NCBI GenBank assembly: GCA_030267965.1
Contig: BRYA01000269.1
Span: forward strand, 1 to 62,894
DNA from: Triparma columacea
Taxonomy: Eukaryota; Sar; Bolidophyceae; Parmales; Triparmaceae
Direction of reading: 5' to 3'
DNA length: 62,894 nucleotides
Within the stretch, counting starts at the first letter, position 1. Each line of letters starts with the position of its first letter. Below are positions 54,230 through 62,894 of this stretch, one piece after another. The notes below the pieces were generated by a model. It was not told where the DNA came from, ran no database searches, and saw only the letters and a list, made by a program, of their open reading frames with translations. Made by a program: the position numbers and the translations under genes.

Positions 54230-55892
54230 ATGTTTGGATTTGGAGGAGGTGGAGGCATGCCCCGCTCCTTCATTGAGCAGTACCACTGCTACTCAGTAGC
54301 CTGCATTGACAAACCCCACCTCGAGGTGAGAAGGAGGGAAACTTTGCAATTCGAAACGGTGCAATTCGAAACGGTGCAACTCAAATCGATGCAATCAATT
54401 CTTCCTCATTCAAATACAGCTGGCTACCAACAAAGGCTACCAATTAACAACCCCCCCTCACCCCTCCCCCCCCCTCCCCCTCTCCCAAACCCTAGGCTGG
54501 TGACAAGATAATCCTCCCCCCCTCCGCCCTGGACACCCTCTCCCGAATGATGGTAGAGTACCCCATGCTCTTCAAGCTCCGTCACGAGTCCGAGAACAAG
54601 GAGACGCACGTCGGGGTCCTGGAGTTCTCCGCACCAGAGGGAAGCTGCTATATACCGTTCTGGATCATGCAGAACTTACTGCTACCTGAGGGGGGACTAC
54701 TTACCATCACTAACGTCAGGTGGGTTGAGGAAAGGGGCAAGCTAAATTGTGCTTTGGGAGAGGGGGGGGGGAAGGAGGGGGGATAAAAGGCGACATGGAA
54801 AATTCCTCGATGTCATCTTATCCCTCACCCGCAGCTATTACGCCTAACATCCTCCTTTCTCTTCTAATATCTTCTCTTCTAATCCCTCCCCCCCCCCTCC
54901 CCCCCTTCCCTTTAAAGTCTCCCCAAGGCAACCTTCGTAAAGCTGCAAGCCCAGCACGTCGATTTCCTAACAATCTCGAACCCCCGCGCCGTCCTCGAGC
55001 ACGCTCTCCGAAACTACTCCTGCGTGACCAAGGGTGACGTAATCTGCATCCCCTACAACAACAAGAACTACTACCTCCAGCTTAACGACGTTAAACCGAA
55101 GGACGCGGCGTGCATTATTGAGACGGACTGTAATGTTGACTTTGATGCACCGGTTGGGTATGTTGAACCGGACTATAAGAAAATTGCAGAGGAGAAGGTT
55201 AAGAAAACTTATAAGAATATGGCTAAACAGGGAAGGGACGGAAGCATCATACAGGTGAGAGAGGTGGAGAGGGTGCATTACGTTAAAAAGTGTGGTGGTA
55301 TAAAAACACCTCGGACACTATAAAAGAAGTTAAACGCCATATCCTCATCCCCCCCTTTTAACCTCTCCCCCTCCCCCACACCCATCCACAGAGCCCTAGC
55401 CAGAGTCCCGCTAGTAGCATTAGCGGTAAGGACATCGAAGGCATGGATCTCGGCTCTACTAAAGTCCCCCCCGGTGGTACACGTATCGTAAACGGGGTAG
55501 TTATAAAGGGTCCCAGTGGTTCAGACGATGGTTGTGGGGTTGACGATAAACTTATAGCGGATAAGATTGGCGCTACGGGTGTGCAGAGGAACGGAGCGGT
55601 TAAGGAGAAGAAGGCGGAGGTGGAGTACTGGGCTGTTGCGGGGGGAGGGGCGAGGTTGGATGGGAAAGGGGTTAGCCCAATTAAGGATAAGGATGGGAAG
55701 GAAATTAACGCTAGAGAGGTTAGAGCTAAGATGGCGGAGGAAAGAGCGAAAGAACAGGGGAAGGGGGGAGGGAAGGAGGAAGGGAAGGAGGGGGGAGGAG
55801 GGAAGAGAAGGAGCTTTATCGGGAACAAATTCAGCAAAAGAAAAGTCGGAGGTGCTACCGCTTTCGGGGGGGGAGGGAACACCATGATGTAA
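54230..55892 (+). CDS. ufd1: UFD1 ubiquitin-fusion-degradation protein
   Basis: Exons 54230-54325, 54496-54719, 54918-55254 and 55392-55892 give 385 residues. Conserved blocks run in order: [66 protein letters not shown], then across the junction [39 protein letters not shown] and an acidic [19 protein letters not shown]. The C-terminus is charged and disordered. UFD1 partners NPL4 and the AAA ATPase p97/Cdc48 to extract ubiquitinated proteins, including ER-associated degradation substrates. The plain N-terminus (MFGFGGGGG) has no targeting signal, so the cytosolic form rather than a plastid SELMA-type paralogue is likely. Confidence 0.95.
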
Positions 55893-56033
55893 ACACATAA
55901 GGAGAGGGAAGGGGGAAAGGGAACCCGTAGGAGAGATAGGGGGAAGTGTATTGGAGGGGGAATTTACAATTGATTGAAGGGTTTTTCTACTTTTAACAAC
56001 AAGTTTTTGTTATGGCTTCCCCATCACCAACAC

Positions 56034-56397
56034 CTAGTTTTGGGGGAGGTCACCAGCACCTCCGGCGTATGACTTCTCGGCCTGACCCTCCTCCGTGTTG
56101 TAGTTCAGCAGCTTCTCAATCAAGTCCACGTGGGTTAACAACATACGACGGCAGCAGTACCTGGACAGATTTCAAGGGGATTCCAGTGTGTGTGTGTGGG
56201 GGGGGAGGGTGAGCGGAAGGGAATTAACGGGTGTCTCAAAAAGGTCCAGAGGAATCCGCCGGTGCGCCTCACCTCTTCAAACCAAGCTTGTCGAGAGCGT
56301 CACCCTCAGATTCGTCAGCCTCGAGGAGAGAGAGGTACGTCTCCCATTTGTTTCCTATCACTTTACCACACGTGAAACAACGGACTGGGATAATCAT
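56034..56397 (-). CDS. rpb10: RNA polymerase subunit RPB10 (RPABC5)
   Basis: Two exons, 56397-56273 and 56160-56034, joined AG|G to 83 residues. The opening [21 protein letters not shown] and the [21 protein letters not shown] end match RPB10 nearly residue for residue. The four zinc ligands are present (CFTC and CC, here Cys7, Cys10, and the pair in RYCCRR). This small Zn-binding subunit is shared by RNA polymerases I, II and III. The family is usually 65-75 residues; here there is a short C-terminal extension ([19 protein letters not shown]). The gene is too small and too split for a single-frame ORF scan. Convergent with UFD1, with 141 bp between stops. Confidence 0.95.
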
Positions 56398-56879
56398 AGG
56401 GGATTCTCTGAGGAGAGAGAGAGAGAAAAGGGGGAAGGGGGGGGATGAAATGTTAGGAAAGGGGACGATTTTTTAGGGAAGAGGATTTGCGGGGTCAACG
56501 GGGGGGTGAAGAGTTTGAAAGATTGGGGGAGATATATAGAATGTGAATGGGTTGAGGGGTGGGAATACGATACAAGGATAGAGATCGAGTAGAATTATTA
56601 CGATGAAAGGTTAATTTGAGGGAATATAGGCACCTTGAAAATCTGACCTCTTTCTCGTGGGTGGGTGGGTGGGGAAGACACAACTTGGGGAGATCATAAA
56701 TGGAGAAGACGATTGAAGGACAACGAATGATATTCTGGGGCTCAAGAGGTGGGGTAGTGTTTGGAGATGTCGTGTGCGAAGTAAAGGTGGAAGCGCATTG
56801 AATAGGGGGAGCATTAATATCACAAAACAACACTAAAGAAAAGAATTCTATCCATTCAACCCCCAAAACAGAAAGCAAA
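56398..56879. other. Intergenic region
   Basis: No gene seen. It lies between the RPB10 start and the BiP stop, and holds the RPB10 promoter and BiP 3'UTR. Pro/Ser-rich frames at 56495-57064 are shadows extending into BiP. Confidence 0.5.
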
Positions 56880-58945
56880 TTACAGCTCGTCGTCCCCATA
56901 GTCGTAATCCTCGTCGCCACCGGCACCTCCTGCCTCCTGTCCCTGGTACATCTCGCGCATGATAGGGTTGGAGATGGCCTCAATTTCCTTTTGCTTTTCA
57001 TCGTAGTCTTCCTTTTCGGCCTCTGGGTTCTCCTCGAGCCAGTCGAGGACCTCGTCGATGGCATCGGTCAGCTCCTTCTTGTCTTCGGCCGAAACCTTAT
57101 CGGCCAAGCCCTTCTCATCATCGTCAAGGGTGTTCTTAAGGTTGTAGAGGAAGGACTCAAGGCCGTTGCGGGCGTCGATCCTCTCCTTCACCTTCTTGTC
57201 TTCCTCAGCGAACTCCTCTGCCTCGCGAACCATGCGCTCGATGTCCTCCTCAGAGAGGCGGCCCTTCTCGGCAGTGATGGTAATCTTCTCGGCCTTTCCA
57301 GTTCCCTTGTCCTCGGCAGATACCTGGAGGATACCGTTGGCGTCGATCTCGAAAGTGACGTCGATCTGGGGGACTCCACGGGGAGCGGGGGGGATGCCAG
57401 TGAGCTCGAACTTTCCGAGGAGGTGGTTGTCCTTGGTCATACTGCGCTCTCCCTCGAAGACCTGGATGAGGACAGCGGGCTGGTTGTCCTGGTAGGTGGA
57501 GAAAGTCTGGGACTTCTTGGTAGGGATGACGGTGTTACGGGTAATGAGCTTGGTCATGACTCCGCCGACGGTCTCAATTCCCTGGGAAAGGGGAGTGACA
57601 TCCAAAAGGAGGAGCTCAGAGGTGGCCTCTCCTCCCTCTCCGGACAAAATGCCTCCCTGAACGGCAGCTCCGTAGGCAACGGCCTCGTCGGGGTTGATTC
57701 CCTTGGAGGGCTCCTTTCCTCCGAAGAAGTCCTTGATGAGGGACTGGACCTTGGGGATACGGGTGGATCCTCCGACGAGGACAATCTCATCAACCTCAGA
57801 CTTTTTGACGTCAGCGTCGTCGAGGACTTTGGAGACGGGACCGAGGGTCTTCTTGAAGAGGTCGGCGTTGAGTTCCTCGAAACGGGCGCGGGTGAGGGTC
57901 TCAGAGAGGTCGTATCCATCAGCGAGGTTCTCGATCTCAAGGCGGGCTTGGTGCTGGGAGGAGAGAGCGCGCTTGACACGCTCGACCTCCTTACGGAGCT
58001 TCTGGAGGGCACGCTTGTCCTTGGAGATGTCGACATTGCTCTTCTTCTTCATCATCTTGATGAAGTACTGCATGACGCGCTGGTCAAAGTCCTCTCCTCC
58101 AAGGTGGGTGTCTCCGTTGGTGGCGAGGACCTCGAAGACTGTTGCGAGTGAAGCGATTCACGAAAAGGGTAAGGATTGGGCGGAGGATTGGGCGGAAGTC
58201 ACGCGTTACAATTTTCGTTGGTCTGCAGTCGTCGCTCCGCTCCTCTCTGCCTCTCACCTCCATTATCAATAGTAAGAAGAGTAACATCAAAGGTTCCTCC
58301 ACCTAGGTCGAATACCAACACGTTGGACTCGCCTCCAGACTTGTCCATGCCGTAGGCGATGGCGGCGGCGGTAGGCTCGTTGATGATCCTCTCAACCTTG
58401 AGGCCGGAGATGGTTCCGGCGTCCTTGGTGGCCTGACGCTGGGCGTCGTTGAAGTAGGCAGGAACGGTTACGACGGCGTGCTCGACCTCCTTTCCAAGGA
58501 AAGTCTCGGCGGTGGTCTTCATCTTGCCGAGGATCATGGCGGAGACCTCCTCGGGGGCGTAGGAGTGCTCGTCAACCTTGACGTAAGGCTTGTCATCCTT
58601 GGAGATAATTTCGTAAGGGACGAGCTTCTTGTCGGCCTGAACGGACTTATCGCCGTACTTCCTTCCGATCAACCTCTTAACGTCGAAGACGGTCTTCTCG
58701 GGGTTGATGGTGGCCTGGTTCTTGGCGGCATCTCCGACGAGACGTTCCCCGTCAGTGAAGGCAACATAGGATGGGGTGATACGGTTACCCTGGTCGTTAG
58801 AGATGATCTCAACACGGCCGTTCTTGAAAACTCCGACGCAAGAGTAGGTGGTTCCGAGATCGATACCAATGACAGTGCCGATGGAGGCCTCCTCGTCGGC
58901 AAGTGCGGTTGGGGCAGAGGCAATAAGCAGGGCAGCGACGGCTGA
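56880..58945 (-). CDS. bip: BiP/GRP78, ER Hsp70 chaperone
   Basis: Exon 58138-56880 and an upstream exon ending at 58258. The latter starts near 58945 after a likely CTCAG acceptor; the frame opens farther only through a GTG, with no ATG, so a short 5' exon with the start codon is missing. A hydrophobic segment ([16 protein letters not shown]) is the end of a signal peptide. Hsp70 signatures follow: [31 protein letters not shown] and [13 protein letters not shown]. The linker [15 protein letters not shown] leads to the peptide-binding domain. The C-terminus ends GDDEL, an ER-retention signal. It folds secreted proteins and feeds misfolded ones to ER-associated degradation, which also uses UFD1 encoded nearby. 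Confidence 0.95.
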
Positions 58946-59762
58946 GAGGGGAATTGAAAGGGCTAAGTAAGCAAAAAGGTTGAAAGGAAGGGGAGGAAGG
59001 GGCGGAGAAGGTCTTGGACGAGGTGCAGATGGCAAAAGTTTGGTATAGAAAAGTTCCAGTGGAACGGGTACTTGAGCAGGACTAAATAAATGCACTTCTG
59101 GGGATTAAGATGGAGAAAGAGTGAAAGCACAGACACAATTTTGTACATATACTCAAATAAACCAGGCAACGACCACGGTAGGTTGGAAATGACAGGAGAA
59201 AAACACAACACCTTCGGAACCGTCGACGATGACTTCAGCCGATTTCATTTCACTCTCATAGGGGTAAGACGATAAAAAAGAAGGAGAGACCGTCGACTGT
59301 GTGCACTTGAAATCTCTGGAAAGGGCCAACACTAACCTGCGCGGGCCAAAAACTTTAGCATTGCAGAGAACTTAATTTTGAGCATTTAGCTCCTGTGCCA
59401 CTTGTCCTTGGCTCTTGGCTCCAGGTCATTTTATTAGAAGAACAATGTTTTTGTTGGGGTTGAAGTTTTTAGCAGCGAAGTAAGGAGGGGTGACACAAAT
59501 CTGAATTGAGCGGGCGCATTTTCATAAAAATTGCAAGCACGCAGGGTTATCAATTAAATGACTCAGAAGAAAGGCAGCTCAATCATGATGCTTTAACACA
59601 TCAAAGAAACATCACTACGTACGCATTGTTGCATAAGGATGATGGGACGTGCATTTGTCGGCTCTTCAGCCCTCTAGCTTTGAAATGTGGGGACCGTCTG
59701 GGATGTTGAAACCGAAGGGTGACAAGCTGTTCGAGAGTGTCGCCCTCAGAGAGTGATCGCCA
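58946..59762. other. BiP upstream region
   Basis: Must contain the missing first BiP exon and the promoter. Candidate ATGs on the minus strand occur near 59147, 59235 and 59260, but none joins convincingly. No other gene seen. Confidence 0.4.
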
Positions 59763-59993
59763 TCAAAAATGTCCCCCCCGCCCCCCCTTCGTTGCCACCG
59801 CGGACGCCGCCGCCGTCGGTGTCGGACTCCTGCCCTTCCCCTTCACCTTCACCTCCCCCCCACCAACAACTTTCTTCCCCTGAGCTTCATGGCTCGGAGT
59901 AATAAGCGCCTTAGGGTACAACTGCGCTTGAATTACAGGTAACTTTTCAGGAACGAGACGGAGTTCCTTCGTTGATTTCTTACGGGTAGACAT
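59763..59993 (-). CDS. Small basic protein, unknown
   Basis: Seventy-six residues from ATG 59993. MSTRKKSTKELRLVPEKLPV is followed by AQLYPKALITPSHEAQG, then a Lys/Gly/Ala-rich tail ending GGRGGHF. The first 40 residues look protein-like; the tail is low-complexity. No domain recognised. It could be a nucleic-acid-binding or ribosome-associated peptide, but that is speculation. Confidence 0.4.
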   Translation of the reverse strand: MSTRKKSTKELRLVPEKLPVIQAQLYPKALITPSHEAQGKKVVGGGEVKVKGKGRSPTPTAAASAVATKGGRGGHF

Positions 59994-60594
59994 GGGGCTT
60001 CAATCCCTGGAAAGTGGGTTCGGGGTGGAGGTTGGGACTGATGGGAAGAACCCTCAGAGGCGCTTAACCAGGGGAAAGGGAGAACGTGGATGGTGAAGAT
60101 TATGCCAAAGTATTTCGACGACAGCCACAGGAGGCTACGACGAAATTTCGAGAAGAATGCTTGGAAAGAAGACTGCTTGGGCCCACCCCTTCTCTCCCCT
60201 CCTGGATCCTTCCTTAGGACAAAATTCAATACTATTTGTGAGTAAATGGGGACGGACAAAGAGGAGGGCCAGCCTTTCTAGTTGTTGCTATCTTCTAAAG
60301 TTGTGTTAAAACGGGGTGGGAGTTGTGTAAGAAAAAAGAATGTTGCTGTTGACTCGACTTGTGCCTTGCGACTAGACTGTGCCCCCATTTTTTGCGTGTT
60401 CACGGAGTTTTTGGTCTTCGGTTATTATTCTTTGACTTTGTCACTTACGGGAGACGAAATTGATTGGGATCATGACCGAATCTACGCATGGGAAGATTCA
60501 CTTGCCCCCATCACCTGCGACATCCTCACACTATTATCCCCATCCCACCCCCAGATTGAGCTTTACGCAAGATTGACAAACAGAGTGGTAGAAG

Positions 60595-62894
60595 ATGAGT
60601 AATACTTCCAAGACCGGACAACAAGAAGAAGGGCATGCCGACCCCTCAGAGTCAAACCTCTCGGGAAAAATGGACGAGGAGGACACGAGAGAGGGTGTTG
60701 AGAGTACTTCAAGAGTCGGGAGAGGTACGTAAATAGGTTGCGAGTATTCGTTAGGGAATGTTAAGGGGGAGGGAGGGGTTCTGTCCGACTTCGGAACGTT
60801 CAAAATCTCAAAGCTTACCCGCTAACAACTTCGCCCCCTGCCATCGTTCCATCACCGCAGAGACTTCCAGCAGAGATCCTCAGACTCTGGGGATAGCCGA
60901 GGATGGTAAACCTCTCAAAACTGAAGGAGTTTCGTCACCATCGAAGATTGCGAACTCAAGTGAAGGCACGCCTGCATCGAGAGAGGTAATGTCTACTGCG
61001 AATACCATTGATGACCAAGAAGAGTCGGACGGAGCAGTCATTAAGGTCGAAAGAGAGCTTGAGGAGGGTCTACCTCCCGTAGTGGAAAGCAATGCTAAGC
61101 TCGTAGCGTCACCTAGGCCTCACGAGGAGGGTGAAGGTTTCTGGCAGGAAGGTGAGAGTGGACACGGGTGGACGAAAAAAGGGAAACGAACGTCATGAGA
61201 TCAACACGGAGAAACATTTAATACCGGCACAAATTGTGCTCGTGGCCATCTACTTTGTCTTTAGCCGCCCTTACACGAGTTGAACAATAAACTAAACCCT
61301 TTTCATCGTCCGCTTCGCTCTTTGCAGGAGGAGGAGCCGAGGCTGGGAGGAGGGAGAGGAGGGCAGGGGAAGTAAACGAGGAGCGAAATAGAGGTTTCGG
61401 GCAGTCGAAGCTTCAAAGGGAGGAGAGGGAGGATGTATACAATGGGTCAGGAGCGAACGAAATGGTCAATGGGGAAAGAGATGAGCTGGAGGGGAGGGTA
61501 CCCATTCTTTCACAAGTGCAGCGCAATGTAGAAGACCCTCCTGATTATAAGGGAGACCCAACGCCGTCAGAAGGTGCAAAGGGGACTAAGATTTCAATCG
61601 AGAAAAAGGAGGAAGTCTCGAGGATGGTTTCGCGCAACGCAAACGCTGAGTGGGGGGTTGAGCGAGGTGAGTTCAGGTAGTTTGGGCTGCTTGGAGGGAG
61701 ATAGAGGAGAAGGAGAAGGAAAGGCTGCTTGCGGTGCTCGTAGGGCAGTCGAGGTTTGTCAAATCTCATCCAATGCTAACTCCAACAGCCAATGTCATCT
61801 CGAAACGCACCGTCACGGATGTAACCACACTTACCATTACAGCAGGGCCTCGAGGCGGGTACGTATATCCTCAAGAGGGATCCCTTTCTGAAGGTGACGG
61901 AGTCTCACTGCCGTCGCAGGTCGCCAGTACAAGCGAGGGCATGAAAATAAACACGTCAAGTGAGAAGAGTGCGCTCGACACTAAAGCCAAGGGAGTTGAA
62001 AGAGGTGAGATAAGGGTAGATGGGGTTTAAAGGGGGGAGGGAGATGATAAGGAAGGTTTAGCGCGCGGATTTCTGTGACTGCAGAGGCTCGTCAAATATC
62101 ATTTAGTATATGTGTGAACCCCACCAACACGATATCTTCATAAACAAACGCCCACGCTTACATTCACAGCGACGCCTCGAAAGGGCGCTCACTCTCTGGT
62201 AGGAGGGGATTCCCTTGATACAGTGGGAGGTGTATCGCAGTCGTCACATATAGAGAATTTAAGTGAGGATATGCAAGAGGTGAGATGAGATGAGGAGCGA
62301 AGTGACGGGCTGAAAACGTTAAGGATTGCGAGGGAGAAACTACGCAGGAGTCTTTAATTCTGTATAAGATGCATCTCAAACCTCACACACTGCCGCTGCG
62401 ATTCTAACTCTTCTTCGTAAAACCCAATTCTTGCACAACTCTCCACGCTTGTCACAGGTGAGAAAGGAATAGGAGTAAAAACGATGTCGCACCTTGCAAG
62501 CCACCCCCATGCACGTGATGATTTTGTCTCTAAATATAATCTCGCATCCCCTACGGTCAACGTTACTATTCCTAACTTACTAACGTCTTTGCTTTCGCGA
62601 TTTGCTTCGCTCCTCACAGGAAAAGGAGAGAAGGAAGGCGATGAATACGGACACTGAGACAAGAACGGGAGGAGGAAGAGGAGGGAGTACGGTGGGAATA
62701 GGCAGGAATAATGTGTCGCACCTTGAAGGTGGGTCACAAGGGTCCATCAAGTCTGCTGGGGTGAGGCGAATTGTAAATGATAAGGGTGGGAGCGAAGCGG
62801 ACTATGGGCTGGGGCTAGAGAAAGTAAGAGGTGTGGTTGGAGGAGACGGAGCTGCGGTTAGAGTTGGCGCAGAGAGGTCTTCGATTCCCCGCGG
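60595..62894 (+). CDS. Disordered acidic protein built from repeated symmetric exons, 3' end cut
   Basis: Exons 60595-60724, 60861-61151, 61328-61666, 61843-62004, 62170-62279 and 62620 to the window end. Introns 1-4 are all phase 1, so exons 2, 3 and 4 are symmetric (291, 339 and 162 nt). Three exons carry a related module: KTEGVSSPSKIANSSEGT (exon 2), EGDGVSLPSQVASTSEGM (exon 4) and DTVGGVSQSSHIENLSEDM (exon 5). The rest is Glu/Ser/Gly/Lys-rich and predicted disordered, with no known domain. An additional exon may lie between 62280 and 62619. The gene runs off the right edge. Confidence 0.52.

Noticed and set aside
56991..58151. 386-codon plus-strand open frame opposite BiP
   Set aside because: An antisense shadow of Hsp70 codon bias, Leu/Val/Gly-rich, long known as an artefact opposite hsp70 genes.
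1..62894. tRNA, rRNA, snRNA genes or CRISPR arrays
   Set aside because: I looked for cloverleaf boxes and regular spaced repeats and saw none convincing; a covariance-model scan would settle it.

Overview
The window is nuclear DNA of a eukaryote. Most genes have several short introns, with donors that are almost always GTGAG(A/G) and acceptors ending in (C/T)AG, often behind a CTAAC/CTAAT branch-like motif. Genes are packed tightly and commonly convergent with gaps of about 20-140 bp. The gene set fits a flagellated, probably photosynthetic stramenopile; a bolidophyte/Triparma-like alga is my best guess, by inference only. Support comes from the ciliary-type genes (an LRRC9-like protein, a WD-repeat protein, a MORN protein, an IQ/coiled-coil protein), an animal-type Na+/Ca2+ exchanger with Calx-beta domains, a BiP ending in DDEL, and a multi-START protein.

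Layout. 1-2439: 3'-truncated multi-START protein on the minus strand. 3206-4501: F-box/ankyrin-like gene. 5655-10828: an accessory-looking block with a phosphopantetheinyl transferase, a small PI3-kinase-like gene, a foldback (MITE-like) element, and a 1.65-kb direct duplication carrying a broken PPTase end and a frameshifted kinase copy. 11141-22839: WD-repeat protein, four-TM protein, FAD monooxygenase flanked by 59-bp direct repeats, LRRC9-like protein and a mitochondrial PDK/BCKDK-family kinase. 23082-33839: BIRC6-type E2 with apparent SUMO-interacting motifs, three-C2/EF-hand protein, IQ/coiled-coil protein and a TBC1D20-like RabGAP. 34698-41503: secreted GH-B-clan-like protein, MBL-fold hydrolase, MORN protein and the NCX exchanger. 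42258-53511: unknown gene, a DAGK/sphingosine-kinase-fold protein without its catalytic motifs, a large Cys-rich type I membrane protein with a Pro/Thr stalk, a small ER-type membrane protein, and a PDZ/CRAL-TRIO gene. 54230-59000: UFD1, RPB10 and BiP. 60595-end: a disordered acidic protein built from repeated symmetric exons, cut by the right edge.

Together the window holds housekeeping genes (RPB10, UFD1, BiP, PDK), ciliary genes and many lipid or Ca2+ signalling genes (START, PI3K-like, C2/EF-hand, CRAL-TRIO, DAGK-like, NCX). I see no operon-like logic; co-location is probably incidental. No tRNA, rRNA or CRISPR array was recognised. Exon joins were chosen by splice motifs and reading frame, and the sums are divisible by three for nearly all complete models. 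They are not supported by transcripts.
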